NCBI RefSeq assembly: GCF_035984655.1
Contig: NZ_JAXCHT010000002.1
Span: forward strand, 124,001 to 188,000
DNA: 64,000 nucleotides
Reading direction: 5' to 3'
DNA from: Actimicrobium sp035984655
GTDB taxonomy: Bacteria; Pseudomonadota; Gammaproteobacteria; Burkholderiales; Burkholderiaceae_D
Below are positions 37,070-46,005 of this stretch, in pieces. The notes beneath the pieces are model-generated. The model was not told the origin of the DNA. It made no database searches and saw nothing but the letters and a program-made list of their open reading frames with translations. Numbering within the stretch: the first letter of the stretch is position 1; the number at the start of each line of letters is the position of its first letter. A program made the translations under genes and the position numbers.

Positions 37070-37694
37070 GCAGCCACACCCGACCCCAAAGATCGCGCGG
37101 ATTGAAAAAATGGGCGGCTGCCGATAACGCCACCATCAGGGCTGCGAACGACCACAGCGCAATGCCGGGAATGACGGTGGTGAAGGTGGCCAGCCGAACC
37201 ACCGACACCAGAATCCCGAGCATGAAGACTTCCACCATGCCCCACGGCCGAATCGTTTGCACGAAACGGAACGTGGCCGGCACGCCGGGAACCACGTGTC
37301 CCAGCCGCAGCGGCAACAGGATGTACAACATCGCGGCGATTTCCAGCGCCGGTACCAGCATGGTGGTGACGAAGACCAGGATCGACATCGACACCAGTTC
37401 CAGTGATGCCAGCGCGCGCACTGCGCCAAACAGGGTGGCCGAGGTGCGCGTGCCCTGCAGTTCGATGCGCACCAGCGGGAACATGTTGGCAAACAAAAAG
37501 AACACCGCGGCCGACAACGTGAAGGCCAGCGTGTAATCGAGGCCGTGCAGGGTTTCGCGGTACAGATAGGCATTGCAGCGACCGCACAGGGCTACCCCAT
37601 GCGGGGGCAGCTTCAGCTCATGCTGGAGCAGGTCGCACTCGGGGCAGGCAATCAGCGTCGGTGACGGTGACGGTGCAGCATTTTGCTCGGGCAT
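37062..37694 (-). CDS. pqiA: PqiA-type membrane protein, first half
   Basis: A 210-residue protein forming the first PqiA domain: a CPEC...CGRC ribbon (IACPECDLLQHELKLPPHG), then four helices with the conserved NMFPLVRIELQG and RPWGMVEVFMLGILVSVVRL. It is the promoter-proximal gene of a tightly coupled pqiA-pqiA-pqiB-pqiC operon. The start is uncertain: MPEQNAAPS at 37694 fits the family length best, while ATGs at 37754 and 37790 extend the frame and none has a clear ribosome-binding site. The LysR-type gene upstream reads the same way but ends 133 bp before it. Confidence 0.88.
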   Translation of the reverse strand: MPEQNAAPSPSPTLIACPECDLLQHELKLPPHGVALCGRCNAYLYRETLHGLDYTLAFTLSAAVFFLFANMFPLVRIELQGTRTSATLFGAVRALASLELVSMSILVFVTTMLVPALEIAAMLYILLPLRLGHVVPGVPATFRFVQTIRPWGMVEVFMLGILVSVVRLATFTTVIPGIALWSFAALMVALSAAAHFFNPRDLWGRVWLHG

Positions 37695-37826
37695 CGGTGG
37701 CAGGAAGGACAGGGTGGGCAGGGCCGCCGGCCAAAAAACGGCACGGCGTGACATGGCCGTCAAATTATACGAGAGATTGTTGCCGGCCAAGTCGCATCAC
37801 GTTGTCGCAGTAGCTTGTTTGCATGG

Positions 37827-38720
37827 CTATCCGGCGCCAACATGCGCAATGACGAACGCCATGAAGGCTCGCGTCTTCGCGAGCATGTGACGGTTGGGGA
37901 CGATGGCATGCACTGCGATCGAATCAAACTCCCAGTCAGGGCACAGGCGCACGATGGTGCCTTCCTGTTCCAGCGCGACCGCCATGAAATCCGGCAGCAT
38001 GCCAATGCCGAATCCGGACACCACCGCCTCACGGACAAATCCCAGACTGTTGACGCTGAGCGCACCTTGCACCGGTACCAGAACGCGCTGCTTGCCGCGC
38101 GCAAAGCGCCATTCGACGCCGTTGCCGAGCAGCGGGAAGGCAATGCATCGGTGCCTGGCCAGATCCTTCGGGCCGGTTGGCAATCCATGCAGGGTGATGT
38201 AATCGCAGCTGGCATAAATATGGCGTCGCAATTCGCACACGCGCCTGGCGATCAGCGTGCCATCCTGGATTTCGCCAATGCGCAACGAGATGTCGACCTG
38301 TTCTGCCTTCAGGTCGACGTTGCGGCTCGACAGGTCCAGCTCGATACGCACGGCGGGATACTCATGCAGGAACTTGCCGATGATCGGTCCGAGGAAAGAG
38401 GTCGCCAGTTCCGGCGGCGCGCTGACCCGGATCAGCCCGCTGACGCGGTGCTGCATTGCCATCACATGCGCATTGGCTTGTTCCAGATCGTAAATCGGTG
38501 CGGCACACTGTTCGTAATAGGCGCGCCCGGCGTCGGTAAGTGTGACGCCGCGTGTGGTGGCGTCGATCAACGGGGTGCCGAGCTGGCTTTCGAGCGCATG
38601 CAGTCGCTCGCTGACGGTGGATTTTCCCAGCGCCAGCTGCTTCGCCGCCTTGGTCACGCTGCGCTGTTCGGCAACGGCAATGAAAATCCGAATGTCATCG
38701 AGTTGCAGCGGTCGTTTCAT
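37827..38720 (-). CDS. LysR-type transcriptional regulator
   Basis: A 297-residue LTTR. The N-terminal winged helix-turn-helix is clear (IRIFIAVAEQRSVTKAAKQL, GKSTVSERLHALESQLGTPL). An effector-binding domain follows (GLIRVSAPPELATSFLGPII, VREAVVSGFGIGMLPDFMAV). The ATG at 38720 begins MKRPLQLDDIRIF; a longer frame upstream has poor protein character. The gene is divergent from the isochorismatase-like hydrolase gene, with a 265-bp gap, which is the usual LTTR arrangement. It probably controls the hydrolase-XapX-amidohydrolase cluster in response to a substrate of those enzymes. Confidence 0.92.
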   Translation of the reverse strand: MKRPLQLDDIRIFIAVAEQRSVTKAAKQLALGKSTVSERLHALESQLGTPLIDATTRGVTLTDAGRAYYEQCAAPIYDLEQANAHVMAMQHRVSGLIRVSAPPELATSFLGPIIGKFLHEYPAVRIELDLSSRNVDLKAEQVDISLRIGEIQDGTLIARRVCELRRHIYASCDYITLHGLPTGPKDLARHRCIAFPLLGNGVEWRFARGKQRVLVPVQGALSVNSLGFVREAVVSGFGIGMLPDFMAVALEQEGTIVRLCPDWEFDSIAVHAIVPNRHMLAKTRAFMAFVIAHVGAG

Positions 38721-38985
38721 GGTTGGGCCACCGATCTGGTTGTGCGGGCATCGCAGCTGCGGCCACGCAGGGCATGCTAAAGCATTTTGAAGGGAGCCGA
38801 TAGCCATCACTGCCGGCAGGTGGCCGTGTTCGCTGCGCCGAATGCATTGTTCGGCCACCAGTCGTTCCCGTCTGGCACGGCTATGCTCTGGACCGGACCG
38901 CGCCTCGAAGCCGGACGCCGGCAACCGGCGCGCCGCCGCTGTTGGCCGGGCCAGACAATCGCCCACATTCTTTCAAGGAACCGTC

Positions 38986-39636
38986 ATGCCAATCGCTCAA
39001 GCCACCGCCGGAAGCAACTTGCTCACGCCTGCCGACCATACCCTGGTCATGATCGATTTCCAGTCGCAAATGGCGTTTGCCACCAAGTCGATTGATGCCG
39101 TCACCCTGCGCAACAACGCGGCCCTGGTGGCCAAGGCGGCGGCCGCATTCAAGGTGTCGACGATTTTGACCACGGTCGCCGAGAAGACCTTTTCCGGTCC
39201 GATGTTCGATGAAATCAAGAGTGTATTTCCAGGCCAGAAAGTCTTCGACCGCACCTCCATGAATACCTGGGAAGACAGCGCCGTGATTGGCGAAGTCAAC
39301 CGACTGGGCAAATCCCGTATCGTGTTATCCGGACTGTGGAGCAGCGTCTGTATTGTCGGTCCGGCCATGTCGGCGATCGATCAGGGTTTCGAGGTGTACG
39401 TGATCGCCGATGCCTGCGGCGATGTCTCCGACGAGGCGCACCAGCGCGCGATGGAGCGCATGATCCAGCAGGGCGCGCGGCCGATGACATCGCTGCAGTA
39501 TCTGCTTGAGCTGCAACGTGACTGGGCCCGTGCGGAATCGTATGATCGGACCGTTGCGGTGTCGATCGCACACGGCGGCAGTTACGGACTCGGACTGGTC
39601 TACGCCCACGCGATGTTTGGTGGCCACGAAAGCTGA
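38986..39636 (+). CDS. Isochorismatase-family cysteine hydrolase (YcaC-like)
   Basis: A 216-residue alpha/beta hydrolase of the isochorismatase superfamily. The catalytic Asp is in LVMIDFQSQMAFA and the nucleophile Cys in SGLWSSVCIVGPAMSAID. The Lys of the triad is most likely in the TVAEKTFSGPMF segment. The ATG at 38986 has AAGGA upstream. Relatives hydrolyse amides such as nicotinamide or ureido acids, but YcaC-type members have unknown substrates. First gene of a rightward cluster with XapX, amidohydrolase and YoaK genes. Confidence 0.87.
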   Translation: MPIAQATAGSNLLTPADHTLVMIDFQSQMAFATKSIDAVTLRNNAALVAKAAAAFKVSTILTTVAEKTFSGPMFDEIKSVFPGQKVFDRTSMNTWEDSAVIGEVNRLGKSRIVLSGLWSSVCIVGPAMSAIDQGFEVYVIADACGDVSDEAHQRAMERMIQQGARPMTSLQYLLELQRDWARAESYDRTVAVSIAHGGSYGLGLVYAHAMFGGHES

Positions 39637-39666
39637 TCGGCAGCGCTTCAACGAACGGGAGTGCGC

Positions 39667-39924
39667 ATGAAAACCTATTTGCTGTCGCTGGCGGTCGGCG
39701 TACTGGTGGGGTTGATTTACGGCCTGCTCAACGTGCGCTCGCCGGCGCCGCCGGTGATTGCGCTAATCGGCCTGCTCGGGATTTTGCTCGGCGAGCAAAT
39801 CGCGCCGGTCGCAAAACGGTTGCTGGGCGGGCAGCCGGTCTCGGTGAGCTGGATCAAAACCCAATGCAGCGAGCCTGTGCTCGGTCTCAAGCCCTCGGAC
39901 GACAGCACTTCGCCGCCAGTCTGA
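39667..39924 (+). CDS. XapX-domain small membrane protein
   Basis: An 85-residue protein with two helices, opening MKTYLLSLAVGVLVGLIYGL and continuing NVRSPAPPVIALIGLLGILLG. This is the XapX domain, whose function is unknown. GGGAG lies 5 nt before the ATG. It sits 30 bp after the hydrolase gene and 32 bp before the amidohydrolase gene. This hydrolase-XapX-amidohydrolase order recurs in proteobacteria and implies a shared role. Confidence 0.85.
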   Translation: MKTYLLSLAVGVLVGLIYGLLNVRSPAPPVIALIGLLGILLGEQIAPVAKRLLGGQPVSVSWIKTQCSEPVLGLKPSDDSTSPPV

Positions 39925-39956
39925 TAAACCACGCTCACCCTGACCGAAAGTGCTCC

Positions 39957-41831
39957 ATGACCGCAGTCCCCGACCTGATCATTCGACACGCCCGCATCAG
40001 CACGCTCGATCGGCAGAATCCGGTCGCCGACACGGTGGCCATCAGTAATGGCAAGTTCAGCGCAGTCGGTGAGGATGCCGATGTGATGCGCCTGGCCGGG
40101 CCTGCGACCCGCGTCATCGATGCGCTGGGGCGACGCATGATTCCGGGCTTGATCGATTCGCATATCCACATTATCCGGGGCGGCCTGAATTACAACCTCG
40201 AACTGCGCTGGGACGGCATGCCGTCGCTGGCCGATGCGATGCGTGCGCTCAAGGAGCAGGTCGACAAAACCCCGGCGCCGCAATGGGTGCGGGTGGTCGG
40301 CGGATTCACCGAACACCAGTTTGCCGAAAAGCGCCTGCCAACCCTGGACGAACTCAACGCGGTGGCGCCCGATACACCGGTGTTCATTCTGCATCTGTAC
40401 GACCGGGCCTTGCTCAATGCGGCGGCGTTGCGCGCCGCCGGTTATACCCGCGACACCCCCAACCCGCCCGGCGGTGTGATCGTCAAGGGCCCTTCCGGCG
40501 AACCAACCGGCTTGCTGCTGGCGCAACCGAATGCGTTGCTGCTGTATTCGGCGCTGGCGACCGGACCCAAACTGCCGTTCGAGTACCAGATCAATTCGAC
40601 CCGCCACTTCATGCGCGAACTCAACCGGCTCGGCGTGACCAGCGCGATTGATGCCGGCGGCGGCTTCCAGAATTATCCGGACGATTACAAGGTGGTCGAG
40701 GAACTGCATGCCAAGGATCAACTGACCGTGCGCATCGCCTACAACCTGTTTACGCAAAAACCACACGAGGAGCTGGCCGATTTTTCGCGCTGGACCGGCC
40801 TGGTTACGCCGGGGCAGGGCGACGGGTTTTATCGGCACAATGGCGCCGGTGAAATGCTGGTGTTTTCGGCCGCCGATTTCGAGGATTTCCGGCAACCGCG
40901 ACCCGAGCTGCCGGCCGGCATGGAGCCCGAACTGGAAGCGGTGGTGCGTCTGTTGGTGACCAGGCGTTGGCCGTTTCGCATGCACGCGACCTACGACGAA
41001 TCGATTGGCCGGGCCCTCGACGTGTTCGAGAAGGTCAATCGCGAGATCCCGTTCGACGGCTTGCACTGGTTCTTTGATCATGCGGAAACCATCAGCGACC
41101 ACAATATCGAACGGGTCGGCCGACTCGGCGGCGGCATTGCGATTCAGCACCGGATGGCCTATCAGGGCGAATACTTCATTGCCCAGTATGGCCAGGCGGC
41201 GGTCGAACGCACGCCGCCCTTCAAGCGCATGCTGGAACTGGGCGTGCCGGTCGGCGCCGGCACTGACGCCACTCGCGTGGCCAGCTTCGATCCCTGGAAT
41301 GCGCTTTACTGGCTGACCACCGGCAAGACGCTGGGTGGGCACCGGATGTATCCGGCCGCGAATCTGATCGACCGCGAGACCGCGCTGCGGCTTTACACGC
41401 AAGCCAACACCTGGTTTTCCGGCGAAGAGGGGTGCAAGGGACAGATCAAGGTCGGTCAGCTGGCCGACCTGGTGTTGCTGTCGGATGACTATTTCAGCGT
41501 CGACGAGGAAGCGCTGCGCCACATCGTGGCCTCGCTGACGATCGTCGGCGGACGCATCGTGTACGCCGCCGACCAATTCGCCGCGCACGATGCGCCGCCG
41601 CCGCCGGCCATGCCGGACTGGTCGCCGGCGCGCAGCCGCGCTGGCTATTACAAGGCAACCAAAGCCGAGCAGCAGCAACGTGCCCTGCTGCAGGCCAGCG
41701 CATTGAAGGCGTGCCAGTGCAGCGCGGCCTGCGGTGTGCACGGACATGCGCACGGCACGGCGGGAAGCAGTCCGAGCGCGGATCGGGAGCGCTTCTGGGG
41801 TGCACTGGGCTGTTCCTGCTGGGCCGCATGA
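39957..41831 (+). CDS. YtcJ-like metal-dependent amidohydrolase with Cys/His-rich tail
   Basis: A 624-residue amidohydrolase-superfamily enzyme. The metal-binding start is GLIDSHIHIIRGG; later ligands fit the His in FRMHATYDES, WFFDHAETIS and the Asp in PVGAGTDATRVASFDPW. LADLVLLSDDYF marks the C-terminal beta-sandwich. The family hydrolyses amide or related C-N bonds; the substrate is unknown. The last 42 residues are unusual: CQCSAACGVHGHAHG, then a terminal CSCW, which could bind an extra metal. The cluster context (LysR, hydrolase, XapX) points to catabolism of a nitrogenous compound. Confidence 0.88.
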   Translation: MTAVPDLIIRHARISTLDRQNPVADTVAISNGKFSAVGEDADVMRLAGPATRVIDALGRRMIPGLIDSHIHIIRGGLNYNLELRWDGMPSLADAMRALKEQVDKTPAPQWVRVVGGFTEHQFAEKRLPTLDELNAVAPDTPVFILHLYDRALLNAAALRAAGYTRDTPNPPGGVIVKGPSGEPTGLLLAQPNALLLYSALATGPKLPFEYQINSTRHFMRELNRLGVTSAIDAGGGFQNYPDDYKVVEELHAKDQLTVRIAYNLFTQKPHEELADFSRWTGLVTPGQGDGFYRHNGAGEMLVFSAADFEDFRQPRPELPAGMEPELEAVVRLLVTRRWPFRMHATYDESIGRALDVFEKVNREIPFDGLHWFFDHAETISDHNIERVGRLGGGIAIQHRMAYQGEYFIAQYGQAAVERTPPFKRMLELGVPVGAGTDATRVASFDPWNALYWLTTGKTLGGHRMYPAANLIDRETALRLYTQANTWFSGEEGCKGQIKVGQLADLVLLSDDYFSVDEEALRHIVASLTIVGGRIVYAADQFAAHDAPPPPAMPDWSPARSRAGYYKATKAEQQQRALLQASALKACQCSAACGVHGHAHGTAGSSPSADRERFWGALGCSCWAA

Positions 41832-41844
41832 TGCGGGGCGTGTC

Positions 41845-42603
41845 ATGATCCCGCCCATGCCAATCGATACGCCCGCTCCCGTCACACCGGCCAAGGGCCC
41901 CGACCAGGCCACCGGCTCGGCGCTGGACGCCGCATTGCTGAGCTATGTCGCGGCCTTTGTCGACACGGCCGGATTTGTCGGCCTGTTCGGGCTGTTTACG
42001 GCGCACGTCACCGGCAACTTCGTGCTGATGGGCGCGCAACTGGTCAATCACAACGGCGAGGTCATCGCCAAGCTGCTGTCGCTGCCGGTGTTCGTGCTGG
42101 CGGTGGCCTTGTCGGTGTTGCTGGCCAACTGGCTCAAGCGACGCGCACGCTCCGCGCTCACGCCACTGCTCGGTGTTCAGGCGGGATTGTTGCTGGCAGC
42201 GGCATTGATTGCGATGCGCACCGGCGCACCGGTTTCCGCCGATGACATCAACGCCATCGCCATCGGTACGACCATGATTGCCGCGATGGGATTGCAGAAC
42301 GCGCTGATGCGGCTGGAGCTGGGCGCCATGCCGCCAACCACCGTAATGACCGGCAATGTGACCCAGGCCACCATTGACGTCATGCAGCTCTGGACCACCT
42401 CGGCGAACGCGTCGGAGCGCGCGGTGCAGCGCAAGCGTCTGCAGAAAATGTGGCCGTCGATGCTGGCGTTCCTGCTCGGCGCAGCCAGCGGCGCGCTCGG
42501 GTATCTGCTGTTCGGGTTCTGGTGCCTGTTGGTGCCGTCGGCATTGTGTGCCGTGCTGGCGGGAAAATTGGGGCGTCGCAGTTTGTCAGGCGGCCCGGCC
42601 TGA
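41845..42603 (+). CDS. YoaK family (DUF1275) membrane protein
   Basis: A 252-residue protein with about six helices. The family signature is AAFVDTAGFVGLFGLFTAHV followed by TGNFVLMGAQLV, with the second conserved segment GLQNALMRLELGAMPPTTVM followed by TGNVTQATIDV. Function is unknown. Start codons at 41845 and 41857 are both possible. It begins 13 bp after the amidohydrolase gene and is probably the last gene of that cluster. It converges on the putative effector gene with 33 bp between the stops. Confidence 0.87.
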   Translation: MIPPMPIDTPAPVTPAKGPDQATGSALDAALLSYVAAFVDTAGFVGLFGLFTAHVTGNFVLMGAQLVNHNGEVIAKLLSLPVFVLAVALSVLLANWLKRRARSALTPLLGVQAGLLLAAALIAMRTGAPVSADDINAIAIGTTMIAAMGLQNALMRLELGAMPPTTVMTGNVTQATIDVMQLWTTSANASERAVQRKRLQKMWPSMLAFLLGAASGALGYLLFGFWCLLVPSALCAVLAGKLGRRSLSGGPA

Positions 42604-42636
42604 CTGCGCTGGTCGGGCCACCAATTTGTATCCTCG

Positions 42637-44067
42637 TCAGCTTGTCGTGCAGCCGATATCGCAAGGTCGGCAAGTGGCGCCTTCCTCTTCCTGGCTGACG
42701 TTGACTGCTGGCAGTTGCGGTGCAGCCGGCGGCGCGAGCGCTTCGGCTAGCGCCGCTGCAGGCGCTGGCGGAGCCGCAGCAGGCACCGCAGCCGCGCTAC
42801 GCTCGGGCGACTGCGCCTTGGCCTGCTGCCGTTTTGCTTGCCATTCTTCGGCGCGTCGGCGCTTCTCCAATTGCTTTGCGGTGAGCGGCTTTGCCTCCGA
42901 CTCGCCAGCACCGGCCTGCTGTTTCGTCGCCTTGCGTTGCTGGCCCTTTTTCTCGGCCGGCGCTGCTTCGGTGGTGTTGCTTTCAGCGGCACCCGTGGCG
43001 GCGAGCGGACGGGTATTGGCGCCCCACGGCACGCCGTTGACCAGTTCGCCATCGTCATTGGGGGCCTTCAGATACAGGCCCTTTACGCCAAGCAGTCCGG
43101 CGCTGTTTGGGTCGGCCACATGCGCCGCGATCACGCCCGGTCCGAACAATTCGGGCAGCCGGTTGAGCAACATGGCTTCTTCGCCGGCCCGGAAGTACAT
43201 GTACTCCTTGGCCTTGTTCTCGATCATGCGTTCACGCGCCTTGCCTGACAGTCCTGCATGTTTCGGTTCGAACACGCTCGGGAACCGGCTGCACAAGGCG
43301 CCGGCCTGCTTTTTCAATCCTGCACTCACGGACCCGGGGATGGTGCGTCTGGCGGGATCGTTCTCCTTCGGCACCTGGATCACGCTGCGGCCATGCGCTG
43401 CGATCTGCTCCGGCGTGACGGCCAGGGTTGCCAGCATCTCGCTCAGATGGCGCGTTTCCAGTCCAAGGCCGGCGGCGTGCTGCTGCACCGATTGATAATA
43501 CGGCACATGAATTTCAGGCGGGATTTCATTATGTTCGGCATGCGCATCGGCCAGGATCACGACGATCTTCGCCGGTATCGGCAAGGCATCCTGCAACGCG
43601 CGCAGTGCAGCCAGATTGCGCTGTTCGCGTGGCTGCAGCTGCGGGTTCTCGGCGAAGCCATGGAAATACGGCAGGGTGATTTGACCGCTCGCTGCCATCG
43701 CATCGACGGCGCGATGAAGCTCGGGCGAGTCGGTGAAGCCGCGCACCATCGCGTGGCTCTTGAAAACGGCTTCGATTTCCAGTGCCAGCGGCGAGCGCGG
43801 CGTGGCCGGCAAGGCACGCAGTGCGGCAACGGCCTGCTCCCGCGTGGCAGGGGCCAGCGCCGTGTCCGCAAGACTGCTGGTGTCGCGCGCACGCGTGGCG
43901 TCCTGCTGCAAGGTGCGTTGCAGCAAGCCGGGACGCGGCACCAGCCGAATCGCGGGTACGGCCGGTGTCGCCAATGCTGCGGCGGCTTCCTGCCAGGTTT
44001 GGGGTGCTGCGCGAAAAGAATCATCGCGGGCGACGGGGGGACGAACTGCTGCTGCGGTACTGAACAT
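42637..44067 (-). CDS. Unrecognised 476-residue protein, candidate type III effector
   Basis: No family is recognised with confidence. The N-terminal 95 residues are Ala/Pro/Thr-rich and probably disordered. A folded centre (about 95-345) contains IPAKIVVILADAHAEHNEIP at 164-183. The C-terminal 120 residues are Ala/Lys/Glu/Pro-rich and end in a Cys cluster (CRPCDIGC). The D-x-H centre and the later YMYFRAGEEAMLLNRLPELF segment loosely recall the DIT1/PvcA isocyanide-synthase fold; this is a weak inference. There is no signal peptide or membrane helix. GAGGAA lies 8 nt before the ATG, and a hrp-box-like promoter lies about 40 bp upstream, shared in type with the 1149-residue gene at 47.7-51.1 kb. 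That arrangement and the disordered N-terminus suggest secretion by a type III system encoded elsewhere. Confidence 0.6.
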   Translation of the reverse strand: MFSTAAAVRPPVARDDSFRAAPQTWQEAAAALATPAVPAIRLVPRPGLLQRTLQQDATRARDTSSLADTALAPATREQAVAALRALPATPRSPLALEIEAVFKSHAMVRGFTDSPELHRAVDAMAASGQITLPYFHGFAENPQLQPREQRNLAALRALQDALPIPAKIVVILADAHAEHNEIPPEIHVPYYQSVQQHAAGLGLETRHLSEMLATLAVTPEQIAAHGRSVIQVPKENDPARRTIPGSVSAGLKKQAGALCSRFPSVFEPKHAGLSGKARERMIENKAKEYMYFRAGEEAMLLNRLPELFGPGVIAAHVADPNSAGLLGVKGLYLKAPNDDGELVNGVPWGANTRPLAATGAAESNTTEAAPAEKKGQQRKATKQQAGAGESEAKPLTAKQLEKRRRAEEWQAKRQQAKAQSPERSAAAVPAAAPPAPAAALAEALAPPAAPQLPAVNVSQEEEGATCRPCDIGCTTS

Positions 44068-44107
44068 GACACCATTCCTCGTTGAAAAAAACTACAGTTG
44101 GGACTCA

Positions 44108-44135
44108 TGGGTGTTCGTCACCGCTATTCGGTTCT
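44108..44135 (-). promoter_or_regulatory. hrp-box-like promoter (HrpL-type) before the 476-residue gene
   Basis: Read on the minus strand: AGAACC, 15 bp, ACACCCA. The published HrpL consensus is GGAACC-N15/16-CCACNNA, so it differs at one -35 base and one -10 base. The -10 side lies 40 bp before the ATG, leaving room for a leader that contains the GAGGAA ribosome-binding site. Alone this would be weak evidence. It gains weight from the better match with the same spacer before the 1149-residue gene. Confidence 0.45.
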
Positions 44136-44289
44136 AGAAGGTTTTCGCATTTGAATGGGCGCTCGTCGTTGTTTTTTGTTCGATGAGGCGGCACGATGTT
44201 ACTTTCGAGGAATGCCGAAAGCGCGTTAATATCTGGCGGGGAAAAGTAGCAAGACTTTCATCGGTGTTGACTCAGTCGGGCGAGAAAAA

Positions 44290-46005
44290 ATGAACAAGAA
44301 ATCATGGTTGGTATCGCTGGTGGTTGTCGCTTTGTTGTCCGCCTGCGGCGGTGGCGGCGGAACACCCGGTGCCTGCAGTGGCAGCGCGGCGGTGTGTTCA
44401 GGCTCGACCAACACGGCCAGCAACCCGCCAGCCAGCGCCACGGCGCCCGAGGCCAGCGATACCGCGCCGCCACCGATGTCGGCCAGTGTCGAGAAACAGT
44501 GCGAAGCGCCGCGGCCGGCGAATACCGTCGATCCGCTGAGCGGCCGGCTGTATGGCGACACCCAGGGCTCGTTGACGCTGGAGAAGCAGTGGATTCGCGC
44601 CTACGTCAACGAAACCTATTTGTGGTTCGACGAAGTCGCGCCGGTCCGGGCGGCGTCGTATGTGGTCGGGGCCACGGTGCCATTTATTTCACCCTCCACC
44701 AATGCTGTCGGCAGCATGGCGCTGGCCAATAATTTCGATGTGGTCGATGCGTATTTCAACAGCCAGCGCAGCACGGCCAATACCGCGTCCGGCAAGCCCA
44801 AGGATCAGTTCCACTTTACCTACCGCAGCAGCGAATGGGCCGCAATGGCGGGCGCCGGGGAAAGCCTCGGCTTTGGTTTTGAAGTCGCGCTGGTCAGCGC
44901 AACACCGCCGCGCAAGGCAGTGGTCGCGTTCACCGCGCCCGGTTCCACGGCGGCGCAAAACGGCATCGCGCGCGGCGCGCAATTTGTCAGCGTGAATGGC
45001 GTCGATGTCGCCAGCGGCAGCGATACGGCGACGCTCAACGAGGCGCTGTTTTCGCCGGTCGCCGGCAAGAGTTATGTATTTCAGGTGCTCGACATCGGCA
45101 GCGCCGTTGCACGCACCGTGACGATGACGGCGGCAACGGTGACCTCGGTGCCGGTGCAAAACGTCGGCACCTTGCCAGCGCCGAACGCCAGCGTTGGCTA
45201 CATGCTGTTCAACGACCACATCGCCACCGCCGAAGCCCAGCTGGTGGCCGCTGTCAATCAGCTCAAGGCAGCCAACAGTGGCGCCGGCGTGTCCGATCTG
45301 GTGCTGGATTTGCGCTACAACGGCGGCGGCTATCTCGACATTGCCAGCGAGCTGGCGTACATGATTGCGGGGCCGACCGCCACCAGCGGCAAGGTGTTTG
45401 AAAAACTCACCTTCAACAGCAAGAATCCGTTTGGCCTGAGCGACGCCGACAAGACCACGCCGTTCCATTCCACCACCCAGGGGTTTTCGCTGGCGTCCGG
45501 ACAAAGCCTGCCGCAGCTTGGCCTGTCGCGGGTGTTTGTCCTGACCGGCAGCGGCACCTGCTCCGCCAGCGAGGCCATCATCAACGGTTTGCGCGGGGTC
45601 GGCGTCACGGTGATTCAGGTCGGCGGCACCACCTGTGGCAAGCCGTATGGATTCTTTGCGCAGGATAACTGCAGCACGACCTACTTCACGATCCAGTTCA
45701 AGGGCGTCAATGAGGTCGGCTATGGCGACTACGCGGATGGTTTCGTGCCGGCCGGAAGCAATGCTGCGGCCAACAGCCTGCCCGGCTGCGCGGTGGCCGA
45801 CGACTTCACCAAGGCACTTGGCAATCCGGCCGAAGGGCGCCTGGCGGCCGCATTGCAATATCGCGCCAATGGCACCTGTCCGGCGCCACTGGCGTCATCG
45901 TCTGCCACGCTGGCGGGTCTGGTCAGCCTCAACAAGGGCGCGGATCCGGCGTTGCGCCGCAATGCCTTCCAGCAGAACCGGATCTATCGTCCGGCGGGCC
46001 ACTAA
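44290..46005 (+). CDS. S41-family peptidase lipoprotein with PDZ domain
   Basis: A 571-residue lipoprotein: the lipobox LLSAC is followed by a Gly run and a long Ser/Ala/Pro linker. A PDZ-like region (AVVAFTAPGSTAAQNGIARG, FVSVNGVDVASGSD) precedes the S41 (C-terminal-processing-type) catalytic domain with DLVLDLRYNGGGYLDIASEL. The nucleophile Ser is in GSGTCSASEAIINGLRGVGV and the Lys in CGKPYGFFAQDN. It is an envelope serine protease of unknown substrate. It is divergent from the 476-residue gene, and its stop overlaps that of the convergent sigma-54 activator gene. Confidence 0.87.
   Translation: MNKKSWLVSLVVVALLSACGGGGGTPGACSGSAAVCSGSTNTASNPPASATAPEASDTAPPPMSASVEKQCEAPRPANTVDPLSGRLYGDTQGSLTLEKQWIRAYVNETYLWFDEVAPVRAASYVVGATVPFISPSTNAVGSMALANNFDVVDAYFNSQRSTANTASGKPKDQFHFTYRSSEWAAMAGAGESLGFGFEVALVSATPPRKAVVAFTAPGSTAAQNGIARGAQFVSVNGVDVASGSDTATLNEALFSPVAGKSYVFQVLDIGSAVARTVTMTAATVTSVPVQNVGTLPAPNASVGYMLFNDHIATAEAQLVAAVNQLKAANSGAGVSDLVLDLRYNGGGYLDIASELAYMIAGPTATSGKVFEKLTFNSKNPFGLSDADKTTPFHSTTQGFSLASGQSLPQLGLSRVFVLTGSGTCSASEAIINGLRGVGVTVIQVGGTTCGKPYGFFAQDNCSTTYFTIQFKGVNEVGYGDYADGFVPAGSNAAANSLPGCAVADDFTKALGNPAEGRLAAALQYRANGTCPAPLASSSATLAGLVSLNKGADPALRRNAFQQNRIYRPAGH

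Noticed and set aside
38981..39009. A GGAACC at the start of the hydrolase gene as a possible third hrp box
   Set aside because: It overlaps the ribosome-binding site and start codon, and the 15-bp-distant heptamer (CAAGCCA) misses key -10 bases.
39717..41912. A leftward open frame of about 730 codons opposite the amidohydrolase gene
   Set aside because: Antisense to a gene with all amidohydrolase metal ligands; no domain was recognised.
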